From an uncultured Johnsonella sp. (GTDB lineage: Bacteria > Bacillota > Clostridia > Lachnospirales > Lachnospiraceae), in NCBI GenBank assembly GCA_900766185.1, contig CAAFUL010000045.1, forward strand, positions 1 to 64,000: a DNA stretch of 64,000 nucleotides, in the 5' to 3' direction. A program made the position numbers and the translations under genes. The notes below the pieces were generated by a model that was not told where the DNA came from, did not search any database, and worked only from the letters and a program-made list of their open reading frames with translations. This document shows positions 6,808 through 14,713 of the stretch, piece after piece; positions within the stretch are counted from its first letter, which is position 1; each line of letters opens with the position of its first letter.

Positions 6808-8316
6808 ATGACCTTTTTAGATAATTTAATTAATGAAGATAATAAAACAGTTACAACAAACGGAGAAAATGGTTATAAATCTACTTTAAGCGGTATTTTA
6901 GATTTATCAACTGAAATTGGAAATAGTAGATTTTTAAATATAGATGATTTAACAGATTTAATGATTGAAGCAAGAGATGAAGATTTTTTATTATATTCTA
7001 AATTAATCGCATATGCAAGAGACGTTCGTCAAGGCGGGGGAGACAAACGTTTAGGTCGTTTAGGTTTTGTTGATATATTTGACAATATTAATATAAATAA
7101 AATTCCGTTTTTAGTTACTTTAATATCAGAGTACGGAAGTTACAAAGATGTGGTTCTTTTATTGTTAGCGCCAGTTAGAAACAAGGATAAAAAGAGAGTA
7201 TTAGCACAACATTTAAATAATATCTTAGATTCAGATGATACCAATGAACAAGTTAGTTTATTAGCTAAATATATGCCAACAGAAACTACTAAAGATGAAG
7301 ACATGAAATTTGCATATAGAGAATTTATGAAGTATGTAGATATTACACCTAAAGAATATCGTAAAAGAAACACACGAATCAGAAAGAAACTAGACATTGT
7401 AGAAACTAAGTTAACTGAAAAACGTTATGAAGATATTGACTATTCTCGTGTTCCGTCACAAGCTAATTTGAAATATAGAGACGCTTTTATTAGAAATGAC
7501 AAAGAGCGTTACACAGATTATTTAGAAAAAGTAGATTCTGGAGAAGAAAAAATAAATAGCGGAACTCTCGCTCCTTATCAAATTGTAGACAAAGTGCGTT
7601 ATAGTAATAGTTCTTCATTAAATACTCTATGGAATAATATTCCTGCGCCAACTAACAACGGATTAGAGATTCTACCTGTAGTTGACGTTTCTGGTTCTAT
7701 GTATGGACTACCAATGGACGTAGCAGTTTCTTTAGGAATATTTTTATCAGAACATAACAAAGGTCAATTTAAAGACCATTTTATCACATTCTCTAATGAA
7801 CCAGAATTGAAAAAAATTAAAGGTAATACTATTCGTGATAAAGTATCTAGTGTTGAATCTTCTAATTGGGGTATGAATACAGATTTAGAAAAAACATTTG
7901 ATTTAATATTAAAAACAGCAATTAACAATGATTTAACACAAGAAGAGTTACCAAAATCATTACTTATTATTTCAGATATGCAATTTGACGAAGCTACAAC
8001 TGGTGGTTTTTTCGCATCAGATGTACCAAAACCAGATGACACATTCTTTGAAAAAATGAAACATAAGTTTAAACAACATGGATATAAATTACCGTTTATA
8101 GTATTTTGGAATGTAGGATATGGTAACACTAAACCTGTAGTTAAAACAACTAAAAATACAATTTTAGTATCTGGTTTTAGTCAAAACATATTTAACAGTA
8201 TTTGTAATCTAGACCTAGATGATTTAGAAAAATATACACCACTTAAAGCATTATTAGAAATTTTAGAATCAGATAGATATAAAGCGATAGAGGGCTTATA
8301 TCAAACAACGGATTAA
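6808..8316 (+). CDS. Ro60/TROVE-like (DUF2828-type) protein with vWA domain
   Basis: A 502-aa protein. The N-terminal half is a helical-repeat region with the motif AYARDVRQGGGDKRLGR and the GSYKDVVLLLL step, as in TROVE-related DUF2828 proteins. The C-terminal half (about residues 285-460) is a von Willebrand A domain with a MIDAS: LPVVDVSGSM, WGMNTDLEKTFD and LIISDMQFD. Ro60/Rsr proteins are RNA-binding rings that hold Y RNAs and misfolded RNAs and work with exonucleases; bacteria and some actinophages encode them. Three tandem structured RNA repeats follow the gene within 20-230 nt, which matches the known habit of Ro genes to sit beside their Y RNAs. The start is supported by an AAAGGAAG ribosome site 11 nt upstream; the leader carries a hairpin-TATACATA element. 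RNA-binding partner and role in infection are inference. Confidence 0.75.
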   Translation: MTFLDNLINEDNKTVTTNGENGYKSTLSGILDLSTEIGNSRFLNIDDLTDLMIEARDEDFLLYSKLIAYARDVRQGGGDKRLGRLGFVDIFDNININKIPFLVTLISEYGSYKDVVLLLLAPVRNKDKKRVLAQHLNNILDSDDTNEQVSLLAKYMPTETTKDEDMKFAYREFMKYVDITPKEYRKRNTRIRKKLDIVETKLTEKRYEDIDYSRVPSQANLKYRDAFIRNDKERYTDYLEKVDSGEEKINSGTLAPYQIVDKVRYSNSSSLNTLWNNIPAPTNNGLEILPVVDVSGSMYGLPMDVAVSLGIFLSEHNKGQFKDHFITFSNEPELKKIKGNTIRDKVSSVESSNWGMNTDLEKTFDLILKTAINNDLTQEELPKSLLIISDMQFDEATTGGFFASDVPKPDDTFFEKMKHKFKQHGYKLPFIVFWNVGYGNTKPVVKTTKNTILVSGFSQNIFNSICNLDLDDLEKYTPLKALLEILESDRYKAIEGLYQTTD

Positions 8317-8333
8317 TTTCCGTTGATACATAT
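8306..8333 (+). promoter_or_regulatory. Hairpin-GATACATA element at the Ro gene 3' end
   Basis: CAACGG (8306-8311) pairs with CCGTTG (8320-8325) around the stop codon of the Ro-like gene, followed at once by ATACATATT (8326-8334). The next thing downstream is RNA repeat 1, not a gene. Confidence 0.55.
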
Positions 8334-8335
8334 TA

Positions 8336-8397
8336 AAGACACTTACAGCAATCTTATTAATTCAATTTTACGGCTATTTAAAATGATTATGTGTCTT
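8336..8397 (+). ncRNA. Structured RNA repeat 1 (candidate Y-RNA-like)
   Basis: A 7-bp closing stem AAGACAC (8336-8342) / GTGTCTT (8391-8397), one spacer base, the conserved TACAGCAA (8344-8351), then an AT-rich loop with an inner 6-bp hairpin (ATTTTA/TAAAAT, 8365-8384). Followed by TTGTTTAT. The stem sequence differs from repeats 2 and 3 but pairing is kept, which is covariation evidence for an RNA structure. Confidence 0.6.
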
Positions 8398-8412
8398 GTT
8401 TATTTTATATAA

Positions 8413-8480
8413 AAGTCTCTTACAGCAAATTTAATTGGATAAAGATATTTTTTAGATAATATAATACTATGTTGAGACTT
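8413..8480 (+). ncRNA. Structured RNA repeat 2 (candidate Y-RNA-like)
   Basis: 7-bp closing stem AAGTCTC (8413-8419) / GAGACTT (8474-8480), one spacer base, conserved TACAGCAA (8421-8428), AT-rich loop, followed by TTGTTTAT as in repeat 1. Same layout as the other two copies with compensating stem changes. Confidence 0.6.
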
Positions 8481-8492
8481 GTTTATATTTTA

Positions 8493-8560
8493 AAAGGACG
8501 TACAGCAAACTTTTATTAAAAAACATGGGAACGTTTTTCGACTTGTCCTTTGATACATAT
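8493..8560 (+). ncRNA. Structured RNA repeat 3 with trailing GATACATA
   Basis: 7-bp closing stem AAAGGAC (8493-8499) / GTCCTTT (8545-8551), one spacer base, conserved TACAGCAA (8501-8508), an inner hairpin AAAAAC/GTTTTT (8519-8538), and then GATACATAT (8552-8560) leading into the ribosome site of the phosphoesterase gene. The last repeat thus merges with the punctuation element seen elsewhere. Confidence 0.6.
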
Positions 8561-8580
8561 TTTTTAAGGAGGAATATGGA

Positions 8581-9759
8581 ATGAATGAATATTTAAAACG
8601 CGATGAGGAAAGTATAACATCTTATTGGATAAGATTATACAAAAACAGACAATCTTATGGACTAACATTTAAAGAATGTGGTCAGCTTATGAATGAAGTA
8701 ACAGGAGAAAATTGGAACGAAGCAAAATGGCGTCGTGAAATGGAAGGCTATCTTAAAGTATCTAGCTATTTACAAGAAGAAAACCCCACAGGAATTAACA
8801 CAGAACAATTAGAAGAAATCCAATCAGAGAAATTAGAGCTTGAAAAAGAAAAAATAAAAATGAGAGACCAGAAGCGTGAAATGCGTAATACTCTTAGACA
8901 AATGGCTCGTTTAGAACATTTAGTGGATTACGTTGAATCTGCAACAGAAACATTAGAACCATTTGAACTGCCTGTAGAAAACAAAGATAGAACTAGTGAC
9001 AGAGAAGCTATGGTAGTTATTTCTGATTGGCATTTAGGAATGAATATAGATAGTCAATTTAATAGATTTAATGAAGATGTAGCACGATACAGAATCACTA
9101 AGTTAAAGCAGAAAACATATGAAAAAGTAATTAAAGACGACATACAGAGATTGCATATAGCTAACTTAGGCGATTTAATTCATGGTGCTATACACGTATC
9201 GACTAGAATCCAAAGTGAAGAGGATGTTATTCAGCAAGTTATAAGAGCTTCTGAATATCTGAAAGACTTTATTGGAGATTTTTTGAAATTAGGCATTGTT
9301 GTTAAGTATTATAATGTTATAGGAAATCATGGTCGTGTATCTCCTAATAAACAAGACGTGGCAGGAATAGAAGAGAACTTTGAAAAACTTATTTTAACTA
9401 TATTAGACACAGCATTTAGTTCTCAATTAAACTATACGTCTTTTGATTCTAAGGACGGTCTTATTGAAACTACAATAAAAGGACATAAAGGCGTATTAGT
9501 ACACGGAGACTACGATAAAGGCGCAAGTATTGTTGCTAAGTTACCACAGTTATTAGGATATGTTCCAGATTTTGTTATAGGTGGACATTTCCACAGAGAA
9601 TCAATTATGGATTATGGTAAGACAACATGTATTACTAATGGTTCTTTATGTGGTAGCGATGATTACGCAATACAAATGAGATTAGGTGGAAAACCTAGTC
9701 AAAAATATTTAACTTTCACTGATGAAGGTATTGAAGAAAATAATACGATTTATCTATAA
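8581..9759 (+). CDS. Calcineurin-like metallophosphoesterase
   Basis: A 392-aa protein with all metal-site motifs of the family in the C-terminal two thirds: VVISDWHLGM (DxH), ANLGDLIHG (GD), NVIGNHGR (GNH), VLVHGDYDKG (H) and VIGGHFHRE (GHxH). Residues 1-60 form a separate helical domain and 75-125 a coiled coil (EEIQSEKLELEKEKI...). Such enzymes cut phosphodiesters or phosphomonoesters; the substrate here is unknown. Phage members are often encoded near the terminase genes. The neighbourhood of a Ro-like protein, RNA repeats and a tRNA makes an RNA substrate worth testing. SD AAGGAGG. Confidence 0.85.
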   Translation: MNEYLKRDEESITSYWIRLYKNRQSYGLTFKECGQLMNEVTGENWNEAKWRREMEGYLKVSSYLQEENPTGINTEQLEEIQSEKLELEKEKIKMRDQKREMRNTLRQMARLEHLVDYVESATETLEPFELPVENKDRTSDREAMVVISDWHLGMNIDSQFNRFNEDVARYRITKLKQKTYEKVIKDDIQRLHIANLGDLIHGAIHVSTRIQSEEDVIQQVIRASEYLKDFIGDFLKLGIVVKYYNVIGNHGRVSPNKQDVAGIEENFEKLILTILDTAFSSQLNYTSFDSKDGLIETTIKGHKGVLVHGDYDKGASIVAKLPQLLGYVPDFVIGGHFHRESIMDYGKTTCITNGSLCGSDDYAIQMRLGGKPSQKYLTFTDEGIEENNTIYL

Positions 9760-9771
9760 GAATGACCTTAC

Positions 9772-9806
9772 GGGACAACTCATTTGAGAATGTCCCTTTT
9801 ACTTTG
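9772..9806 (+). terminator. Intrinsic terminator after phosphoesterase
   Basis: GGGACA (9772-9777) pairs with TGTCCC (9791-9796), followed by TTTTACTTTG. Located 12 nt past the stop codon. Confidence 0.65.
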
Positions 9807-9987
9807 TTAAAATTACTTTTATTTATATTGGGATAATTAACGTGATTATCTTTGCGTCTAAAAGTCAATAAGACAAAATGGCGACCGTATAGGTAAGAGT
9901 ATTTTTAAGAGGGTAAAACCTCGATTTCCTTATTCATATTCATTCATAATAATTTCTCCGAGAGGGCTTTGCCCTCTTGTTGATTAA
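9807..9987 (+). other. Non-coding stretch upstream of tRNA
   Basis: No gene is seen. It contains a 7-bp G/C-rich hairpin AGAGGGC/GCCCTCT (9961-9977) with a 3-nt loop, 10 nt before the tRNA. The hairpin lacks a real T-run, so it may be a processing or weak termination structure. Confidence 0.4.
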
Positions 9988-10061
9988 CAGAATGTAGTTC
10001 AATTTGGTAGAATACCACATTTGGGATGTGGTGGTTGTTGGTTCAAATCCAGCCATTCTGA
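9988..10061 (+). tRNA. tRNA-Pro (anticodon UGG)
   Basis: Full cloverleaf: acceptor CAGAATG/CATTCTG (7 bp), D arm GTTC/GAAT, anticodon stem CCACA/TGTGG with loop TTTGGGA (anticodon TGG), T arm GTTGG/CCAGC with loop TTCAAAT, discriminator A. The 3' CCA is not encoded. A tRNA-Pro with UGG reads CCA/CCG and, by wobble, CCU and poorly CCC. This matters because the tail-tube gene ends in CCC-TAA, a shifty stop (see 18494). Confidence 0.9.
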
Positions 10062-10076
10062 TACTGTCTTTTTGGA

Positions 10077-10136
10077 GTAGCCACCGTTTCACAGTTTTTA
10101 AAACGATAACTTTTTTTAGATGGCTACATATACATA
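10077..10136 (+). promoter_or_regulatory. Hairpin-TATACATA element downstream of tRNA
   Basis: GTAGCCA (10077-10083) pairs with TGGCTAC (10121-10127), with an inner CGTTT/AAACG stem; TATACATA follows at 10129-10136. It separates the tRNA from the structured region before terL. Confidence 0.55.
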
Positions 10137-10143
10137 ATAAAAT

Positions 10144-10299
10144 GTGGATTTCATGTCCACCTATCCTAACTCTGAGACTGTGAGATAGTAACTTAAACTA
10201 GCTATTTAAGTGAATGGAGAGATAGGTTAAAAACTAGATTCTCAATGTGGCTTATTGAGTGCTTTGTTGCTATAGGAAAATAGTAATGAAAGAACAAAG
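10144..10299 (+). ncRNA. Hairpin array before terL, possible structured RNA
   Basis: No gene. Successive stems: GTGGA/TCCAC (10144-10160); CCTATC/GATAGG (10160-10226) enclosing CTC/GAG and a 7-bp ACTTAAA/TTTAAGT stem with a 7-nt loop CTAGCTA; CTCAAT/ATTGAG (10241-10259); CTTTGTT/AACAAAG (10262-10299). The middle unit is a three-way junction whose 7-nt loop has U at position 2, like an anticodon loop, but no T arm is present. Either a tRNA-derived relic or a separate leader/small RNA. Confidence 0.4.
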
Positions 10300-10333
10300 G
10301 GTAGTTTTGAATGGTTTGAGCCCTTTATACATA
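10296..10333 (+). promoter_or_regulatory. Hairpin-TATACATA element before terL
   Basis: AAAGGG (10296-10301) pairs with CCCTTT (10321-10326), overlapping TATACATA (10326-10333), which runs straight into the AAGGAG ribosome site of terL. The lack of space between TATACATA and the SD argues against a normal -10 box here. Confidence 0.55.
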
Positions 10334-10350
10334 TAAGGAGATGGTAGATT

Positions 10351-12060
10351 ATGATTGATAATTATATAATTGAACATCCATCTTATCAATATGCTTTATC
10401 AGTAGTTAATAATGAAATTATTTCTGGAAAGTATATCAAAAAAGAATGTCAACGTTTTTTAGATGAATTAGAAAACGAAGATAGTCCATACTTTTTAGAA
10501 TTAAAAACATTAAAACTAATAGATGATTTAACAAAGTTACTCAACATGGCTGACGGAATGAAAATTGGTAAAAGTGTTAATGAATCATTAGCACCTTTCC
10601 AATGGTATTTCTTAGTCAACGCTTTATGTTGGAAATATAAAAACAACCCAGAAAAAAGACGTTATGAAAAATCAACATTACTAATTGCTCGTAAATCTGG
10701 AAAGAGTTTCTTAGTAGCTTTGATTTTCATATTATTGTTGCTACTAGAACCTAAAAATTCAGAGTTCTATTCAGTAGCACCAGACAGAGAACTTTCTTCA
10801 ATTGTAAAAAAAGAAATAGGTAAAATGATTGAAGCAAGTCCAGCAATTTCTGATAAGTTTAAAGTTATCAAATCAGAAGTAACTTGTCTTTTAAACAATA
10901 GTAAAATGATTGCATTGGCTACATCTGATAACCGAATGGACGGACGTAAAGCCAACGTGTTCGTTGCTGATGAAGTTGGGGCACTTAAAAATAGATACCC
11001 AATTGAAGCAATGGAATCATCTCAAATGAATATGATTAATAGAACAGGTATTCTTATTTCTACTGCTTATGATAGCACAGATAATCCAATGGTGCAAGAG
11101 GTAGAGTATGCAGAAAAAGTATTAGATGGTTTGATTGATGATGATAGCTATTTTGCTATGTTGTTCAAACCAGATGACGTAAGAGATTGGATGTCAGATA
11201 AAACATTATACGAATCTAATCCTTTATGTTACACTGTACCTGCTAACTATGATTATTTAGTTAAGAAAAGAAATAAAGCATTAGAGATGTCTGATGCTAA
11301 ATCTAACTTTTTAACTAAACATTTAAACATATTTATTGACGGAGATATTGAAGAATCATTTGTTACTATAGACGATTTAAGACAAGGTAAAATAGCAGAA
11401 GAAGATTTTGATTGGGACGGTAGAGAAGTTTATTTAGGTATCGACTTAGCAGAAACTGTCGATAATACTGCTGTTTCAATGGTTTATTATGATAATGATG
11501 AAGATAAATTTTATACAAAATGTTGGTCATTTATTCCACAAGAGAAAGCAACAGAAAAATCAAAAAGAGAACGTATTAATTATTTCTTAATGCGTGATAA
11601 AGGTTGGGCTTTTTTATGTGGAGATAGAGTAATAAGTCAACGTTTTGTTGAAGATTACGTATTAGGAATAGAAAAGAAATATAATGTTATAGTAAAAGGT
11701 ATCGGATATGATAGACGTAATGCAATATCATCTGTAAACAGATTTATAGATGAAGGAGATTACGAGTGTATAGAAGTAAGACAAAATAGTTCGTCACTTG
11801 GTCCAACATTTAAAATGATGAGAGATTATATTATAGATGGCAATTTCCTTTACCAAGAAAATGAACTTTTAGAAAATAACTATAAAAACGCACGAATAAC
11901 ATACGATACTACAATGAATATATATGTCAATAAAAAGAAAAGTGCTGGTAAAATTGACGGTGTTTATGCCACAGCAGATGCAATGTATCTATGGAAACAA
12001 GACATAGATGACGGATTATTGACAAGTAGTTTTGAAGATAGAGGATTATTTATTTTGTAA
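10351..12060 (+). CDS. terL: Terminase large subunit
   Basis: A 569-aa packaging motor. ATPase domain: Walker A ARKSGKS (about residue 110), Walker B KANVFVADE (about 205), then the coupling region ISTAYDS. Nuclease domain: YLGIDLAETVDNTAVS (first metal Asp), IKGIGYDRR, and GKIDGVYATADA near the C-terminus (last metal Asp). The architecture is that of the HK97-like Terminase_1 family, usually cos-packaging, which fits the upstream HNH gene. SD AAGGAG. Confidence 0.93.
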   Translation: MIDNYIIEHPSYQYALSVVNNEIISGKYIKKECQRFLDELENEDSPYFLELKTLKLIDDLTKLLNMADGMKIGKSVNESLAPFQWYFLVNALCWKYKNNPEKRRYEKSTLLIARKSGKSFLVALIFILLLLLEPKNSEFYSVAPDRELSSIVKKEIGKMIEASPAISDKFKVIKSEVTCLLNNSKMIALATSDNRMDGRKANVFVADEVGALKNRYPIEAMESSQMNMINRTGILISTAYDSTDNPMVQEVEYAEKVLDGLIDDDSYFAMLFKPDDVRDWMSDKTLYESNPLCYTVPANYDYLVKKRNKALEMSDAKSNFLTKHLNIFIDGDIEESFVTIDDLRQGKIAEEDFDWDGREVYLGIDLAETVDNTAVSMVYYDNDEDKFYTKCWSFIPQEKATEKSKRERINYFLMRDKGWAFLCGDRVISQRFVEDYVLGIEKKYNVIVKGIGYDRRNAISSVNRFIDEGDYECIEVRQNSSSLGPTFKMMRDYIIDGNFLYQENELLENNYKNARITYDTTMNIYVNKKKSAGKIDGVYATADAMYLWKQDIDDGLLTSSFEDRGLFIL

Positions 12061-12073
12061 AGGAGGTACGTAA

Positions 12074-13549
12074 ATGGGATTGATTGATGATTTAATGAAG
12101 CAATTTTCAAATAATCAAAATAATCAAAACAAACAACAATTAAATAATATGTATGGTAATGTAAATTCAGCTATTGTTGGTACTTCCTCTGGTGGTTCCT
12201 CAAATTTTACAGAAGAAGAAGCACTTTCAATATCCTCTGTAGCAGCAGCAACTGATTTAATAACATCCACTATTGCTAGATTACCAATAAGGTTGTATAA
12301 AAAAGGCTCTAAAGGAGAATATGTATCATTAGACGATGATAAAAGAGTTTTTTTATTGAATAAAGAACCTAATACAACATTAACTGCTATTACATTAAAG
12401 AAACGCATTATATTAGATTATCTTTTTCATGGAAACTCATATATATATCCAGAATGGAACAGAAATGAGTTAATGGGATTGCATCATATACCAGCTAAAA
12501 ACGTTTTTGTTGAAAAATACGTAGATGAAAACATACCTTTTGCAGTTAAAGGTCAATTTGAAGTTTTAGGAGCAGATGCTCAAAAAATAACTTTATTGCC
12601 CGATGAATTAATGATTGTGTTAAAAAATTCTGAGAATGGATTAGATTCGAAGGGTATATTAGACCTTAATTCAGAGTTATTACAACTTGCATTAAACCAA
12701 CAACAATATAGTTCTTCTATATTGGAGAATGGTGCATTGCCTTTGGCTGTTTTAACTACTCCATCTAGGGTTACAGATAAAGCAATGGCAAGAATTAAAC
12801 AAAGTTGGGAGACTATCTATAAAGGTGGAAAAAATGCTGGTAAAACGGTTATTTTAGAAGATGGTATGGATTACAAACCGGTATCTCTCAACCCTAATGA
12901 ATTAGATTTAAGTACAAGTAAAGAAGCTGTATTATCAGATATTGCAAGAGTTTTTGGTATTCCAGAGTCAATGCTTAATGCAGATGCAAATAAATATAAT
13001 TCTAATGAACAAAACAACTTGCATTTCTTACAGTATACATTAGACCCAATTATTACAGCTCTTGAAAGTGCATTAAATAAATCTTTACTATTAGAATCTG
13101 AAAAAGACAAAGGTTACAGTTTCCAAGTTGACAGAGATTCAATATTAGCAACTACAGAAGCAGAGAAATTTGCTACTACTATTCAAGCAATGAAAGGCGG
13201 ATTAATCTCTGTGAATGAAGCAAGAGCTAGACATAACCTTAAACAAATAACTGATGACTACATGATGTGGGGTCTAGGAAACATTTTCTACAATAAAGAA
13301 GACAGTAAAATGACTATTCCAAATATGGGTGCTATTATTGACCCTAATGACCCAGAAAGTGTAGCAAAAGCTATGAATAAAGATTCTGAACAAGCTAGTA
13401 ATGATTTAAAAGATAAACAAAAAGAACAAGAAAAAGAGAATACTGATAAAGATGACAACGAAGAAAAGACTGATGATGAGATGAATGAAGATAAAGAAGA
13501 CAAAGATAAAAAATCTAACAAGGATAAGGATATAAAAGAAGACAAATAA
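12074..13549 (+). CDS. Portal protein, HK97 type
   Basis: A 491-aa portal: residues 45-75 (EEALSISSVAAATDLITSTI) match the HK97-family start, followed by the wing/stem region (DLSTSKEAVLSDIARVFGIPESML, SNEQNNLHFLQYTLDPII). The last 70 residues are an acidic/Lys low-complexity tail (DKDDNEEKTDDEMNE...), probably disordered. It forms the dodecameric DNA gate. 14 nt downstream of terL. Confidence 0.92.
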   Translation: MGLIDDLMKQFSNNQNNQNKQQLNNMYGNVNSAIVGTSSGGSSNFTEEEALSISSVAAATDLITSTIARLPIRLYKKGSKGEYVSLDDDKRVFLLNKEPNTTLTAITLKKRIILDYLFHGNSYIYPEWNRNELMGLHHIPAKNVFVEKYVDENIPFAVKGQFEVLGADAQKITLLPDELMIVLKNSENGLDSKGILDLNSELLQLALNQQQYSSSILENGALPLAVLTTPSRVTDKAMARIKQSWETIYKGGKNAGKTVILEDGMDYKPVSLNPNELDLSTSKEAVLSDIARVFGIPESMLNADANKYNSNEQNNLHFLQYTLDPIITALESALNKSLLLESEKDKGYSFQVDRDSILATTEAEKFATTIQAMKGGLISVNEARARHNLKQITDDYMMWGLGNIFYNKEDSKMTIPNMGAIIDPNDPESVAKAMNKDSEQASNDLKDKQKEQEKENTDKDDNEEKTDDEMNEDKEDKDKKSNKDKDIKEDK

Positions 13550-13574
13550 CTTTTATATAAGAGAGGTTAGATAA

Positions 13575-14711
13575 ATGGCTAAAGTGGAATTTAGAATGCA
13601 CGATGCCAAAATGACTAGCGAAGGAGACATGATTGTTGCTGGTTATGTAAACCAAACAGAACAATTTAGTCAAGAGCTAGGACTGGCAAAACGCTTTAAA
13701 GAAAAAATTTCAAAAGGTGCATTCCAACGTGCCATTTCAAAATCAGATAGAGATATTGATTTCTTAGCAGAACATGATAGCTCAGTTGTTTTAGCTTCTA
13801 CTAAGAACGGAACTTTAGACTTAAAAGAAGACGATAAAGGTCTTTATATGGAAGCAAGAGTTATTAATACTTCTGCTGGTCGAGATTGGTATGAAATGAT
13901 TAGTTCTGGACTAATTACTAACATGTCATTCGGGTTCCAATCTATCAATGATGAGTGGCGTTCAGTTGGAGAGAACCTTTTCGAGAGAACGATTAATGAT
14001 TTAGAATTATTTGAAGTATCAGCTGTTAGAAATCCAGCTTATGCTCAATCAAGTATCTCAAATCGTGGACTTGACACTTCTGACGAAGATATAGTCCCAG
14101 AAGACATTGAGGAGGAAAATGTAATGGAACAACGTACAGCAGACCAATTGCTTACAGCAATTTCCGAACTTACTAATGAAGTAAGAGAATTACGTGGAAC
14201 ATTAGGTACAGATAAAGACGGTAAAACTGTTAATGTACAAAAAGATAATTATGCAGCAGGTCAACAAACATCTGCACAAGCAGAATCAGATTCAGACCAT
14301 AAAAGAATTAAAGCAGATGAAGAAAATGGTAAATATGCTGGAGATAAAGAAATCGACGGCAAAGGTTCATATAACCATGACAAAAAAGTTCCAGCTGGTA
14401 AAGATGATGGTACAGTAGAAAACGAACCAGAATCACAATCTGGTAAAACAGCTTATTATGATGGTTCATTGCCAGAAGATATTCCTGGAGAACAAAACGG
14501 AGAAGATGAAAAACAAGGACGTGTTCAAGAAGATAAAGACACTTCTTCTAGTCAAACAGGTTCACAAGACGACACATCTTCATCTTCTACATCTGAAAAA
14601 CAAGATGATAAAACACAATCTGACAGCACTTCAACAAGTCAAGGCGAAGGACGTTCTATTTCGTTCGCAGAAGCACAAAGACGAATTGAAGAATTACGTG
14701 GAGGTAAGTAA
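13575..14711 (+). CDS. Prohead protease with C-terminal scaffold-like extension
   Basis: Residues 1-170 are a U35-type prohead protease: KVEFRMHDAKMTSEGDMIVAGYVN start, DFLAEHDSSVVLAS (catalytic His), SGLITNMSFGFQS (catalytic Ser) and LELFEVSAVRNPAYAQ. Residues 184-378 are a separate part: a coiled coil (QLLTAISELTNEVRELR) and a long acidic Ser/Thr/Asp/Gln low-complexity tail ending in a helix (FAEAQRRIEELRGGK), as expected for a scaffold. A strong internal ribosome site precedes codon 184 (separate entry). Confidence 0.88.
   Translation: MAKVEFRMHDAKMTSEGDMIVAGYVNQTEQFSQELGLAKRFKEKISKGAFQRAISKSDRDIDFLAEHDSSVVLASTKNGTLDLKEDDKGLYMEARVINTSAGRDWYEMISSGLITNMSFGFQSINDEWRSVGENLFERTINDLELFEVSAVRNPAYAQSSISNRGLDTSDEDIVPEDIEEENVMEQRTADQLLTAISELTNEVRELRGTLGTDKDGKTVNVQKDNYAAGQQTSAQAESDSDHKRIKADEENGKYAGDKEIDGKGSYNHDKKVPAGKDDGTVENEPESQSGKTAYYDGSLPEDIPGEQNGEDEKQGRVQEDKDTSSSQTGSQDDTSSSSTSEKQDDKTQSDSTSTSQGEGRSISFAEAQRRIEELRGGK
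14124..14711 (+). CDS. Nested scaffold protein from internal start
   Basis: Inside the protease frame, GGAGG (14111-14115) lies 8 nt before an in-frame ATG at 14124, giving a 195-aa product MEQRTADQLLTAISEL... that is the coiled-coil and acidic region alone. This is the arrangement of phage protease/scaffold pairs such as lambda C/Nu3, where the scaffold is translated from an internal start. The signal is visible in the sequence; translation is inferred. Confidence 0.5.
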   Translation: MEQRTADQLLTAISELTNEVRELRGTLGTDKDGKTVNVQKDNYAAGQQTSAQAESDSDHKRIKADEENGKYAGDKEIDGKGSYNHDKKVPAGKDDGTVENEPESQSGKTAYYDGSLPEDIPGEQNGEDEKQGRVQEDKDTSSSQTGSQDDTSSSSTSEKQDDKTQSDSTSTSQGEGRSISFAEAQRRIEELRGGK

Positions 14712-14713
14712 TA

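Noticed and set aside
8330..8560. The three hairpins as simple tandem terminators
   Set aside because: Loops are 43-54 nt long, no T-run follows, and a conserved TACAGCAA box is kept in all three.
9961..9977. Intrinsic terminator before the tRNA
   Set aside because: The hairpin is strong but followed by TTGTTGATT, not a T-run, and it would stop the tRNA transcript.
10160..10226. A second tRNA gene
   Set aside because: An acceptor-like stem and an anticodon-like arm exist, but no T arm or TTC loop; listed as structured RNA only.
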